Assembly (NCBI GenBank): GCA_930367205.1
Contig: OV884012.1
Coordinates: 52,225,239-52,289,238, forward strand
Direction of reading: 5' to 3'
Source: Acanthosoma haemorrhoidale
Lineage: Eukaryota; Arthropoda; Insecta; Hemiptera; Acanthosomatidae
Length of the DNA: 64,000 nt
The notes below the pieces were generated by a model. That model had not been told where the DNA came from, did not search any database, and worked only from the letters and a program-made list of their open reading frames with translations. The translations under genes and the position numbers were made by a program. Below, piece after piece: positions 11,549 through 24,439 of the stretch (positions are counted from its first letter, which is position 1; every line of letters begins with the position of its first letter).

Positions 11549-14500
11549 TTAAAAGGCAAATGTTTCAGTATGTGATGTGATGGCATCATAAATAAACGTG
11601 TTGTGGATTGGTTTGTACTGCCCAGTGACAAGTTTGATAACTTCTTGTGCTACACATCCACCTAGAAAAAAAATTAAATAAAAAAAGGTAAATCATGAGA
11701 ACATTTTTAATTTAAAATATTGAAAAGTTATGCTAAGTTCTGGCTGGTGATTAAGGTGGCATTTTTGTTAAAATTATTTGGATTATTAATTTTCCAGAAT
11801 CACCAATTAATTTAGATTGTGGGACTCTGCTATATATGATAAAACTAAATTTTAGAAACTATCATTTAGAATTATTGGCCAAAGAAAAAATAAACAGGCA
11901 GGATCGGTACCAACAATTTGTTATATATGAAGGGCATCCATCAGTTATATTTTTATCGAGATGTCAATTGTTTTCATATTTTGTAGGTTTAATGTACCTT
12001 TTCACAAAGGTTTCCAGTCTAACTGCTGCTTCAGGGTGAAAACACAACTTGATTAAGGGGGGGTTATGTAAGAATGGAACCAGTCCAGTATAATATCTGC
12101 AGGTCTTGAGGGGCTCTTAATGTGTGATGCTACCAAGAAAGCAGCCGAGACCGAGTTTATGACAATAAGCAAGGAATCCACCTGAAGCCTGACTACAAAA
12201 AACACCAGTTTCTGAAGAGACTAACTAGGCGACCCCCCTAAACAGATAATTTTGTCTCACCACTTAACCATGCATTCTTTAACATCAAGAAATTCTGTGT
12301 CTCTTTTTCTTTTGCATAAAAGACTACCTTCATTTGCCTGCCTTTGAAGTTCCCCTGCATTCTTCAAAATTGTAGACAGGGTACTGCAAGGGATACCAAA
12401 ATAAATGTAAATGTCTTTTTTCTTCTTTAGTTTCCTTTACTTACAGTTTAGGTAATTTTAAGTTTCTCGCATACAGGGAGAGATTTTAATTTCCATTGAC
12501 TCATTGTTAACATATGTCCTATACTTGCAGGTGGCTGATCATAACAAGAGGGGGAAGACTCAAGGGACATGTAAAAACATGCATGTTTCAGGGTGGGGAT
12601 GATGCTCAGTAGACCAATTGTCACATAATTCATCGACAGCGCATCCCCAACAGCCATCAATTTGGCTTTCCTCGAGTTGTAGAGGTAAATAATAGCTCGT
12701 TCCTTTGAGTTATAGAAGTAAAATTTCTCGTGAAATTATTTTGAGTTATCCTCTTATTTATTTTCGACTAAACAAGGTTTTCTCAAGGGAATACAAAAAA
12801 AATCGTGTTATTGAAGTTCAAGTTATCAAGAGTCTACTGTATTTCGAACAAATAACTAGTTAAAAAAACAATGCAGGGAGGTCTTTAAGGGGTCTCCACA
12901 GGTAGTAACATGGGTAGATAAAGGATTATTGGTGGGGTAGGGGCGTTGCCAGGGCAGGTGATTCAGTTGGTTCTTTAAGAGAAATAAGTCTGTTACAGCT
13001 AGATCAGCCATGAGTTGGAAGTGCAACCAAACTGCAAGTTAGAGGGCAACCAGCTTGGAAGCTAGAAGCCAGAGAAGCAACCCAGTAAGAATCAAGAATG
13101 TATCCATGTTATTTTTTATGTCATTGCTTATAAGGTGAATATCATTCAAATTAAATATAAGTTTCTACATCCATTTATATTATTATGAAATATTTAAATA
13201 AACAGAAATACGGACCAAAATTAATACCTCTCATATTATTGGAGACTGCTAAAATAAACTATTTGTTATAAACTTTTTATAATACGCATTTACTTTTTAT
13301 GAATATTCAAGTAAAATTTTAGCAAAGATAGAGGATCGTTGTAATGTACTTTTATTTTTTAACATCATTAATCGGGACCAGTCAATATTCGAAACTCCAC
13401 TAACTTAGTTACTAATTAAGTCTGAGTTAAGGGTCTGGAGTCAGACTGGGATGACAATCTGAAGAAGGCAGGAGGATTGCAATCCCATATCTGAATTTAT
13501 TTGAAGAATAGGCTACAGTAAATTATCTCCTGAATAAGAATTAACAGACAATTCTCCGTAATTTTGTAGATATGTGCTGACATTAGGTGTTTAATGTTAA
13601 TGTTTGAGACAGTTAAGGAAAAATTAGATTAAAGTATGAGTGTTTAGTATGTCAAAACCCAACCTGAGATAATTATTAAAATAGTAAATTTATAAATAAA
13701 ATCAATAATTAAATAGGTTGTGTTATTATTAACATATTAAACCCGATATTAGTATTGGTTTGTGATACAGCAGTTACCTAGTGTCGCATGTGTTCATATA
13801 TTAACTTACAACCTTAAGAGGGTAAAGTAATTTAATTTATTTTTATTTTTTTAATATCAAGGTTAAATTAATAATTATCATTTATTTAATAACACTATAA
13901 TATATACCTAGAAATGCTGATATAGAGTGAAGTTCAGCTCCTCCATATCGATAAATTTCATCTACATAATCATCTTTTGAAAGTGAATTGCATCCCCATT
14001 CACTTAACAACTTAGAAATACAGCCCTGTATAGAAGAAAATACAATTAAAAAAACTATTGAGGTTTAAATTGATGAGTTTAATAAAAAAATACAAATAAT
14101 ACAACCTTAAGTTTTACAATATCGTGCTCATCTCCAAATTCTCCAGGTTGATGGTTATAGTCTGAATAGAATCTATCTATTCCTCGAAGCATGACATAAT
14201 AAACCATTAGACTGTCTGGATCTTCTATTCCTTGTGCTAAAAAATTATAATTAATCGTGTAATAGGAAAAATACCAAATACTCATAGAAAATTTAAATAT
14301 AATTTTTATAAAGAATCATTAATTTTACAATAAAGTTTGTTTATCAGCATAAATTAAGCGATTCATGTGATACTGATTTATTTCCTAACATTATATCATA
14401 AGGGTGTTTAAAATATCAAGAATTTTACAAAAATAAGTTATACTCCAGCATTAACTTAGGATACTATTTCTAAAACCAGTTTCATCGATTTTCCTTATAA

Positions 14501-17500
14501 TAGACTGCTTATTTATATTTAGAAATGAAATAATCACCACAATTTGGCTACTCACAAATGAATGATGTGTTAACCAGCTTTGAATCATATTCATCAACTA
14601 TTTTAGTACCACGAAATACAGCTAAATTAGAAGCATGTTTACAAAAAAGCTTGGTATCCGCTTCAGTAATCAAATCAATGTTTAGACCTAATTGGTGTAG
14701 CAGCTGCTGTGCACTCCTGTGAACTATATCAGCACATCTCAAGTATTCCTGTAAGTATCTGAAAAAAAAAAAAAAAATAGTCAAGTGTGATACATCGCAA
14801 TTACAAATTTTATTGTGGTTTAGAAAAGGTTCCGAATACAATTTTAATAACTTACTAATAATTCGCTAAAATCACAACTTTATTAATTTGGACATCAATA
14901 TCTTTAATTTGATACCCTTCTTAACAAGATAAGAATGTATTTCTTTTCAATTAAAATATAATTTATTAATTAATAACCCTTCATTGTAAGTTTGGCTTTA
15001 TTTTTTACAATCTCACAACATTAGGTGAAACTGTTTTGCTATCATGCTTCATCTCAAACAGAGGTAGCGAACTCAAAGTTAATGAATTTTTTTTCAATTA
15101 TAGTCCATTAAAGTTCCAGTGTATATATATTACTGATAAATATGTCAAAATCTTTAATTTGATATCTTTCTAGTTCATATCTCTATGTGATACAAAAATA
15201 TTTATTTTTTATTAACAAGAAAAATTAATAATTAATGTTAATTAATAATATACATATTTTTCATGTCATTGGCTTATCAAATGGAATTTGTATGTGCAAT
15301 TTGATGTCTATAGGTCAAACAGAGAATTTAAAAAGAAAGAGGGACAGGGGAGAAAACAAAGGTTTTTGTATTTTTAATTTTGTTAATGCATATATCCTAC
15401 CATTATGAATAATTATCAGCCGAAGAGAAAATTAAATTTGGGAGGTCCCAGTATTCATTAATATTCGGTTCAAGCACTGATCCAGCCAGTATATTTTTTC
15501 TTAGACTGATAATTATTAATAAGGGGTTTGAAAAAAAGCCACTGAACCCTAAAAATTGAAGATGAAACTCTGTTCACCTACAACAAAAATACTTTTCTTT
15601 TATAGTACCCACTGTTTGGTGTAAAGAAATCACATGGGGATAGATAACCACCAGGGATTATTAAATAAAAGCTTATATTATAAGTTGGGTAGGCCCATTT
15701 GGCATAAAATATTTTTTATATTATAAGAATTCCCCCCCCCCCCCTGTAAAATTCCTCCCTCATGTGAAATATACATATATTCCGCTTGGATCTAAATTTC
15801 CACTTCTCTAAATTAATGGTACTTAATAAAGAGTAGCAGGTACAGAAGTAAAGATTTACATTTGTTGCAGAGCGATATATCGTGATGTATCTGCAGTCAT
15901 ATCTGGCAAGGTTCCTCTTACAGGAAGACAACCTCCTCCCTCATTTTCAACAAAGTCTTTTACTGCTTTAGCCAAAACCCAGAAAGGTTTACTCTAAAAT
16001 AACACAATTCATACATTAATATTTTCTAGCCAATACATTTTTTTATTATAATGTAATAAAAATACACTGCCATATTATCAGTAGTCTTATATGCTACATA
16101 CAGTCTTACATTGCTAAACTGAACTGAGACACCCAAGTGAAGGAACAGCAACAACTGGCAAAGGCTGATAATGGAGGCCAAAGTGCCACAATGGATTCAT
16201 CCAAAAAAAAAATTGAAGATGTGGCAATGGTGATGACGAACACCATTGCATTCCTAAATTTATATAATTATATTAGGATGGGTATTTAACGTTGAGAGGT
16301 AATAATGCAAAGTGGAGCTCAGACCATCATCACTTACCAACTAGGTCGACTTTACGGAGGCTTTTTTTTTTTATATTGAGATGGGTGTAACAGTTCACTT
16401 CATGGAACTGGAGAACCCAAATTCATTCACCAAAGTGACTTGCAAGTCAACAGTAGTAAAAGAAAAGCAACAAAATGCTACGAGTCAACTAACTGCTGGC
16501 CAGTGGCAGTGTGAAACTATTTTAGAGGCTAATTCAATTTGAAAAGTGGCAAAATTGGCTCTTAGTGTGATGCTTAAAACATTGTGATATATAAAAGTAT
16601 ATCAATTATGAAAGCAGTAAAGAAAGAACAATTTACTGTTAATACAAATTCTTAATTATTTTAAGACATCAACTAGCAAATTATATTTTGTATAGTTTTA
16701 ACCAAGAAAGCCACATTTCCTTAGAAAATAATTGTTGCCCTTTACCCGATTGGACTTAGCGGATTGAACCTGATGTGTACATAAACTAGCAAAAACAGAC
16801 TACATCCAAAAGAAACATCAGAATGACATTCTGTATTGCGAAAATCACCTGAATGTTAAGCTAATGATAAGATTTTCAAATCATAACTTATAATTTCTTC
16901 CTCAAATTCAAAAACTCAATATACCTTGGATGTTAGATTAACGCAACTACTATCTTCCAGTATCTTTTGAATTTCATATGGAATTTTAGTTGTCTGAACT
17001 GCAACATTTACAGCCTTTATTGCTTCTTCAAAGTTTTCTTCAGCCTCAGGTATATTTTCTTCATTTACTTTTATTCCTGACAAAATAAAGTCCTAGTTAT
17101 CAACTGAAATAAAACTGGACCATAATTCATATCTAATTATGTAGTAGAATAAATAATAAATACAGAAACAACTTAATTGACAACCAAGGCACCTAAGTGG
17201 GTGAAATAGGTTGTACCAGAAATACTTGCAAAGAGGAACAATAATTAATTTAAATTTTATTGAACCTTTGTTAACATTAATAATTTAATATCACAGTTGA
17301 CATTGAGAAAATGAAATCTAGTTGATAAAAGACAAAGTGTGTAATGAGCCTGATATGGAGGTTCATAATGAGAGTTAAAACACAATGTACAGGATTACTA
17401 GGAGTGATTTTAGATCAGATTAATTAGAAGATTTTAAATAGATATTTAAGCACTTATTGTCTACCTCTGTGCTTCCATGCAACTCCTCCCTTAATTCTTA

Positions 17501-19566
17501 TCTGAAGCCAGGATATTTTTCATTAAAAGTAGGAGCGAGGATGAAAGGTAGGCTTAAGGTGAGGTGGGGTAATATTGATGAAGATTTGGTTAAGACGGGG
17601 TATAGCACCACAGAGTACAGCAGTCATACATTAGCTATGCCACACGAATGAATGAGCTGAGATTACACTTCAAAGTGTTTGAGGCAAAAATATACTACTA
17701 CAACTGATTAGGCCCTCTTCTTTGCAGAGGCTCGAAATAATCCAGCAATGTTTGATTATTTTTTGATTAAATGACAAAGCATTTGATGTCAAACTGATAA
17801 GGAAGATGGAGCTAAAATATGCTCCTACATTGGTCGAGTTTTCATATATATATTTTTGGCCTCACCTATAATCTTCTGCCATTCTATACCCTATCTAAAC
17901 CAAATCTTCCTCAAAAATATTACCCCACCTCAGCTTAGACCTACCTTTCATATATATATATATATATATATATCAAGACTAATGAGATTGATAGAAACAA
18001 GATTATGATTGCTTCATTATCCTGCAAGTGTTATTTTTTGTCTTGAAAAATCCATAAATTTAAACTAATGTAAACATCGCTTTGTGGCTAGTTTATTTTG
18101 ACTAATCATTGCTTTCATTGTTTGAGATCAACATTTTAGAACGTGAATTCTGAAACACACAGTCTAAAACATGTGTCGATATTGAGAAAAAATGGCGTGC
18201 TATACTTCTAGGAATAGAATACTTATAATTAAGGAACACCCACGACACCCGATGGCACTCTTTACCTTATTATATTTTTTTAAAGTAGGTGCTATTTCTA
18301 GTCTTAATAAAATTAAATTTGGTATACTTTTGTTCATGAAGAAGTACATGACATTCACAAGCTTGCTATTTATGTAGATTAAATGCTGGCTATCTGCAGG
18401 TGTGCTTAAGTAAACCCTACTTAAATTGGTTAATGTAACAATAATAATGTAAACAAACAGCGGTGGCCGGGTAAAGGAGTCTATAATGAGTAACTACTAT
18501 TTTCACACACAAAACATTAGTAAATCCCTAGTTTACAGGTTTTAAAAAAAAGTGAAATTTTACCATTCCGAATCAACTGTCGTAACTCTTCTTTTTCTTT
18601 ATAGTTAGACGGAAGGGAAAAATTGTGAGACTCTCTCCACTCATTTAATGCTTTCATGAGCGGAACTACATAAGGGATATGAGCATGATCTTTCAAATCC
18701 AGTTTGTCAAGGTCAAATGAGTTGACATACTGTAGTAATGAAGGAAATGGCTTGTCCAGCCTCAAATCAGGATTCTGTGAGTCCGGATGAGATTCAATAA
18801 CTACATGCTCCTGAAGTTGTATTCTCATGTAACCAATGAAACCAATACTCCTGGCTACAAGAAGAGGTATCCCAAGATTCCATAGAAGTTCAGATAAAGG
18901 TACAAGTGCTCTAAAAACATAAATGAACAGGAATTTTCATAAAATTAATTTTAAACTTGTTTCATTTAACAAAATTTTATTTGTTGTCACCTTTCTGTAA
19001 GGGATGTAGCTATCACAACAGAAAAACTTGAAAAAAAATTTGGATTATTTTCTAAAAGTTGTTCAATTGTTTCATCCACGTAGTCACCTTTCACATCAGG
19101 ATTTAACTCCGTCAAAAGTTGAGTTGCAGCAAATGCTCTCTGTTTACCAATACTATCTACGTCCAAAAAGAAGCTGCAAAAAGAAAAATAAGAAATCTAT
19201 TCCAATAGATAAATAAAAAAATGAAACCTCCATCAAACAAAATAAAAAATATTATTTTCACTTTATTCCTAGGTCCTCTTCGGTAACTTTTTGTCCATCC
19301 ACAATTATAAATCCTCCAATACCTGGCAGGACAAGAGATTTCAATATTTCAGTCCCCAGGCCAGTGGCATTGATAAGGCAAACTTGACAGTTTTCCAAAG
19401 CACTTTGCCCATGATCACCCCATAACCTGAAGCCATTAATTTTGAAGATTAAAATTATACAAATCAGGCTGCAATAAGATGAAGTAACTGTTACACACCT
19501 TAACTGTCTGTCATATTTCTTTGATTTATCTGATTGCTCAGGAGACTTGGGAGCCGGTGAAGCCAT
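11549..19566 (-). CDS. NAE1: NEDD8-activating enzyme E1 regulatory subunit (APP-BP1), complete
   Basis: Partner of UBA3 in the heterodimeric E1 that adenylates NEDD8 and starts cullin neddylation. Ten exons join in frame to 537 codons plus stop (human protein: 534 aa): 19499-19566, 19262-19426, 18991-19173, 18564-18910, 16925-17076, 15860-15993, 14556-14758, 14106-14236, 13908-14025, 11549-11661. All introns are GT-AG, and reading phase is kept at every junction. The N terminus has the ThiF-like E1 signature ([15 protein letters not shown], then [20 protein letters not shown]). Mid-protein landmarks are [30 protein letters not shown] and [13 protein letters not shown]. The end has [18 protein letters not shown] and [15 protein letters not shown]. 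As in the family, there is no catalytic Cys half; UBA3 supplies it. The first ATG (19564-19566) precedes a short Ser/Pro-rich leader. Introns are small except the last (2.2 kb, with a Tigger remnant). Confidence 0.96.
12230..12839 (-). mobile_element. Tigger/pogo DNA transposon remnant in the last NAE1 intron
   Basis: The right end reads, on the minus strand, CAGTAGACTCTTGATAACTT, the terminal type of Tigger/pogo elements, with TA at 12840-12841. Inward on the same strand, around 12300-12400, are fragments of the N-terminal DNA-binding region of a Tigger transposase ([17 protein letters not shown] and [17 protein letters not shown]). Frameshifts and stops break the frame, and I could not find the other terminus. 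It lies in the intron between the last two NAE1 exons, in the sense direction. Confidence 0.65.
15719..15746. repeat. Poly-C tract in NAE1 intron
   Basis: A run of about 15 C residues lies in the 1.1-kb intron between exons 6 and 7 of the minus-strand NAE1 gene. It is likely length-variable and a place where assemblies err. Confidence 0.7.
17523..17953. repeat. Two inverted ~70-bp copies of a LINE-like fragment
   Basis: Plus 17537-17612 and minus 17876-17953 are near copies of each other (shared blocks 'gaaaggtagg', 'gaggtggggtaatatt', 'gaagatttggtt' and 'gggtatag'). The plus copy translates as [18 protein letters not shown], resembling the 'GRPxxRWxDxIExDL' tail found after the RT of RTE-type LINEs. 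They lie in an NAE1 intron and flank ~260 bp; an (AT)n run follows at about 17951-17972. Confidence 0.5.
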
Positions 19567-19839
19567 TAACTTTGCCTTTGGTTGACAGATGTTAGATTCA
19601 AGAACGAATGGTTCATAATGTAATGCTCCTAACCAATGAGGTTGAATTCATTAATAACGACCAAATAAAAGTAGATACAAAAAACTAAAACCAACAATGC
19701 CAAATTCGGTATTTGTAGTTTGTTTTGACATAGAGTACAGAATGCAGGATTGATTTAATAAATTTAAACGAAGTATGTCATATGCAGAGCTTTTGTGGGG
19801 GGGGGGGTTGGTTAAAAATTAAAGAAAATAAAAGTCACT

Positions 19840-20130
19840 GAATATAGGGATGTAACGGTACTGGTGTAGCAGTGACGCGTCACCTGATCTCGGTTCGTAG
19901 CAGGTACGACCTGCTCCACTCGTTTGAACCTTACCGGTACAGTCACAACCCCCGTAGCAGTCACAGTTAGGAGCACGACCCTTTTCACTAGGCCCCTGCG
20001 ACTCTGTCAACCACAGTCGCAATCGCTTTTCTTTCCTCTGTTTCATCACTGTCACTGTCTGTCCCTTCCTTCACTTCCCTCCCTTAGCTATCTTTGTGTA
20101 TTAAACATCCAAAAATTTTAATCCCGGTTA
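19840..20130. other. GC-rich island, possible hAT-type non-autonomous element
   Basis: A block of clearly higher GC content than its surroundings, upstream of NAE1. It opens with 'agggatgtaacggtac', a sequence resembling hAT termini, and has short internal repeats of 'gtcac' and 'cagtgac'. I could not find a matching terminus or target duplication. A G-run lies just before it at 19796-19808. It could also hold NAE1 upstream control sequence. Confidence 0.3.
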
Positions 20131-22002
20131 ATACCAAGAGTACTAATACTTACTTTAAGATAATTTTTCCATGAAAAACATCTTTTAAATTACGTTCAGA
20201 TTTTTATCCATGCCGAAGTATAGCTGTTAGGCCTGCTATGTTCCGGGCGGTGCATTAGTTAATAATAATCCTTTAAAATTTTTAGGTTCATTGAACCATT
20301 TTTATTATACCAGCCTTTATCTCTCAATCCAGGATGATTTTTTCCTCGCATAGGAGCAGTTTGGCATCTAATACAGAATGACACATTCTTCATCGCTAGT
20401 AATTTGTTTATTTATGAATATTGCAATCCATTATTATTTGAATTGCAATGATTTCTATGTATTTCATCAAAATTTTCTAATTGTAAACGTTTTGCTCAGC
20501 AATTTTTACACCATTTAATATTTAAGAAAATTCGCCCCAAAAAGTGATATTTGAATTGAATCTTTACATAAAAGTTATTTTTCTTGTTTAAATTTGATAA
20601 AAGTATTAATTTCCATTTTGATTGAGTAGTTGACCATGCAATAAACAAATTTAGTGAAGTGAGCGATGTCACAATTTCTAAACAAAACTATAACACATTG
20701 TAATTACCATGGGTCTGGTTTTATATTATTTTACCATTGAGGAATTAAATGAAATTAACTTGGAAAACAATTTCTCATAGTGAAAATTAATGAATTTAAG
20801 TTGCAAAAACAATTTTAATGACTTAGTGGAATTAGATTAAAAAAAAAAATTCCATCTTAATCAATTTGAAGCGATCTATAATTTGACACCACCCAATATT
20901 ATGGCAAAATATATGTTTTAATTACCAAATCAATAATTAATTATGACAAATAATTAGCTCCACTTCCAAGGGTGTCTTGAAAAACTGGCTAGACGGACAG
21001 ACAAATTTACTGTAAATGATTTTTTTTTTTTTATTGTAGTCCCCATAACACCTAAAGATTATTGCTAAATATTAATGAGGATGTTGAGATCTTTGATTTA
21101 ATGCTCTACTCAAGAAGGTAGAAAACTAATTTTTTTATTGCCTGGCAATTTAATTTAATTTAATGACATATTATCATTTACCTGCCTCTCAGCCATTGGG
21201 GCCATAAATTGGAACTACCATACAAAATATCATGCCTGTAAGTTAAATATGGATTGAGTTAAAGTTGTGAGCAGGAATTCAATGACAGTATATTGACTTT
21301 GTGTAATTTTAGTTCATAAAACCAACAATTTACGTACTGTTACTAAAGACATTGAGAACTTTAATTTGATGCTCTTCTCAATATGATAAAAGATGCTGTG
21401 CATGATCGTAGGTACCGGTTCACTTATAGATGACCACTTTATGCTGCTGTTATGAGAAACTTATCCTGAACTTTAAGTTAATGAAAAGAATTAATGGAAT
21501 GCCAATTAAGGACTAATAATAACACCCTGAGCTTGATTATTTTTTGGGCTCACTATAAGGCATTAAATTAGATCAAAAAAACATTAACAAATCAAATTAC
21601 CAATATTAATTTACTACTCTTTGTCAAGATTTCCCCTCAAAAATAGCAGGTTATTAAAATGGCAGTTGGATATTGAACAACAACAGTAAGCCATAAATGA
21701 ATGAAGAACGTTATTAGTCTCAAAGAAAATGAATTTTAAATAAACTCTTTTTCTATTTTGCTAATTGATTACTGCAAAAAGTTAAGTAATGAAAGTTGAC
21801 AGAAATCGAGCCATCTCGCATTTTTTTAAAAAGAAAAAAGATTTCAATTAATAATGGACATGTGATCTTATTTAAGTACCATGGTCATCAGATATGAAAG
21901 TAAACACATAAGCATAATAATAAATAAAAAGTCCATAGTGCAGATAAATAGGACGGTACAAGTTGAAACTAATTCAAAAAAAGAGCTAATTGAGTGTTAT
22001 AA
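20131..22002. other. AT-rich intergenic DNA, nothing recognised
   Basis: No reading frame with domain features, no RNA gene and no bounded repeat could be recognised. The sequence is A/T-rich with frequent 'aattaa' strings and a poly-T run near 21020-21032. Confidence 0.4.
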
Positions 22003-22494
22003 GTTAAGTGGAAAGTAAACTAGCTCCGGTACAAGCTGGCAAGAGAGACAGAGCCATTTAGAATGAGAGGGGAGTATTTCATTAAAAAATTGACAACCAG
22101 GGATATCTAGCGATATCGATAGGGATAGTGGGTATTATTTGAAACTAAATCGCGAAAATGGTATACTTATTCCACGGCAGCACACTCTGTTGAGATTTGG
22201 AGAACTAACTGATTATTAGGACCAGTCTTGCTCGTAAAACATTTTTTATTTAGTACTACATCTTCAGGATCCTGCAGGAGCCAACTTCTTCAATCTGCAT
22301 CAGTTGTAGATCTTCCGCCACTCCAATAGATAGTGGCAAAGTGCAATGAATATGTCATTTTTTCCTATTTAGTTCCTACTATCAACCAATAGATAGCTCT
22401 GCACGCCAATTTATTTACTGGAATACTTGCCTCACGCTCTAAATGACTGTCTCTCTTACCAACCTATTCTGGAGCTTTTTACTTTCCACTCAAC
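22003..22494. mobile_element. MITE-like element with long inverted termini (~490 bp)
   Basis: The left end 'gttaagtggaaagtaa' is matched in inverted orientation at the right end (22479-22494, 'ttactttccactcaac'). The similarity continues inward for about 90 bases through 'agctcc', 'aagagagacag', 'catttaga' and 'agtatt', then more loosely for another 60-70 bases. No coding sequence is visible inside. This is the architecture of a non-autonomous DNA transposon. I could not settle the target duplication, so the superfamily is unknown. Confidence 0.6.
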
Positions 22495-24138
22495 ACATGG
22501 CATCGCAATGCATGCAGTTTCATCTTTTTTATAGCAGCTTTAAAATTTGAACTATTAGATCGTTAAACTAACAGCACGTTTTTAAAAATACGTTATTTAA
22601 TATTAAATGTGAATAACTTTTAAGATAAGAGTTATGTGAACTTATAAAATTAACATCTATTGCCTAAATGATAAAAAAGTCTAATATAGATTAACTTTAA
22701 TCTGGATTCTATTCAGCACCTAATGGAATCTAAGAGGAGTACATAAATTAATCATTATTGAATTGTTCTCTAACATAAAAGCTAATAAAGAATTAAATAT
22801 GTACTTATATATATATATATATATATTTTTTTATAAACAATATATTGAGACGTATCAGAGGAGGAACCCCTCGAGGATTTTTTGGTTGGAGTATCAGAAG
22901 GCTGCCAACAAAAGCACTGACGGTGAGCAAGTGTCGTAGGAGTGGGGGATCAGAAAGAGAGGACTCGAGTTGAAGACGTCTATGAGGAATGAAGAGGCTG
23001 CCTGTGGCTCTGCTGAATATTTGTGGATGGCTGTGTATGTAAATAATGCTTTTTTGTTTGTTTGTTTGAGAGCATTATTAAATGTTAATGTGTAATATGA
23101 TAAATTTTATACTTATGAAAGGTCCCGATTTTAACAAATCAATAGATTAGATGTATATTAATAAATATTGTATGAAGGTTTAAATGGTTCAGTTACTTTC
23201 ATTAAGTTCATAAAAAGGAACATTGTAATGTATATATGTATATAAACAAGTTAAATTATAACTTTTTCATGAAATATATTAAAATGGGGAGGGGGGATAC
23301 TATTTAGTTCCAGTAAGTATAAGAAATAATAATGTGAAAAATTCATGAGTATTTGAAACAAATGGCCTTAATGAGATATGCCAAACCAATGATTTGATTA
23401 TCCACCAGTAATTTGTATGCAAATAGCTCTAGATCAGAAATTATAAACAAATATTTGATGCTCTTTAGTACATTTAAAAAAGAGAGTATCCTATTTAATA
23501 TTAAATGTTAATACATTTTGAGTGAATAGTTGGTTGAACTCATATAATAGGCGAAATAAGTAAATAAAGAACAAATTTAAAAAAATAAAAAAGTTTTACT
23601 TTTAAAATATACATATACGCACTCTTATATACGAAAAATATCACGATTGACAATAAAATAAAACTAACGGTTATAAATGAAACTAGAGTCCATCACCAGT
23701 CTCTATTTAAGTAGTAATGGTAAGATAATTCACATAATATAAACATAAATGAATTGTTCTCGTAAAATGTAGGCTTCCTAATATTAAAAAAAAATACATT
23801 CGTACAAGTTGGTGTATATTCATTTAATCTACGATATTAAAATGAACAAAAAACACTATCCAACATTATTTACAATAACACTTAATAATAATCCTAAATA
23901 TTTAAAAGAAATTATCTAAGTCAAACCTATGCTTTGATTATGGACGAGTTGTTACCATTTATATTTTATTAAAAACTATAAAAGTATTTATTTACATTGC
24001 GTCTTGTCTATTTATGATTTGAAAACGGAGCCTATTTATTACATTCTTGACAAAATTGACTTGACTATGGAAAATAATATGGGGTAGCATGTTACCAAAC
24101 GGTCGTCAGACAATGCTTTCAACTGCCTGGACCGTTAT
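22495..24138. other. AT-rich intergenic DNA
   Basis: Contains an (AT)n microsatellite at 22807-22828 and a somewhat GC-richer patch at 22850-23040 without an open frame. No gene recognised. Confidence 0.4.
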
Positions 24139-24420
24139 TCACGAAGACAAGAGCTGATTTGCTGTCTCATGGAATGTGTGGTAGACTTGTCTGCATTTTC
24201 CCAAGATGTGTCTGTACCCGGCAGGGCAGTGCCTCTTTGGGATGCTGATGAAGCTGCCAGACAAAATGGTCGTACTGTTATCCTCAAGGTTCGTATTTCC
24301 CGCCAGGCCGGATTCGCTGTTGAACACAGCATGTCGCAGCAGATACATGAACATCCCGACCAGGCCGACGGCGCTCAACAGAACAACAAAGTGTACCAGA
24401 CCCGCCACCTTGGAAGGCAT
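24139..24420 (-). CDS. Small predicted membrane or secreted protein, function unknown
   Basis: A 93-codon intronless frame within a patch that is more GC-rich and codon-like than its surroundings. It starts MPSKVAGLVHF, has a hydrophobic segment at residues about 7-28 (signal anchor or signal peptide), then a Ser/Asn/Thr-rich linker with a potential N-glycosylation site (NST). The C-terminal part is 'RHCPAGYRHILGKCRQVY'. The CPxGY(x6)GxCR pattern recurs in small uncharacterised insect secreted proteins and suggests a disulphide-closed loop outside the membrane. I do not know its function. Support is the composition and the domain-like order, not a confirmed homologue. Two other frames overlap the same bases and are treated as shadows. 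Confidence 0.55.
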   Translation of the reverse strand: MPSKVAGLVHFVVLLSAVGLVGMFMYLLRHAVFNSESGLAGNTNLEDNSTTILSGSFISIPKRHCPAGYRHILGKCRQVYHTFHETANQLLSS

Positions 24421-24439
24421 CTTATCAACTGATGATTAA

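Noticed and set aside
24135..24439. Three other frames (65-87 codons) overlapping the small membrane protein
   Set aside because: They lack the hydrophobic helix and Cys pattern; only the 93-codon frame makes a protein-like order of segments.
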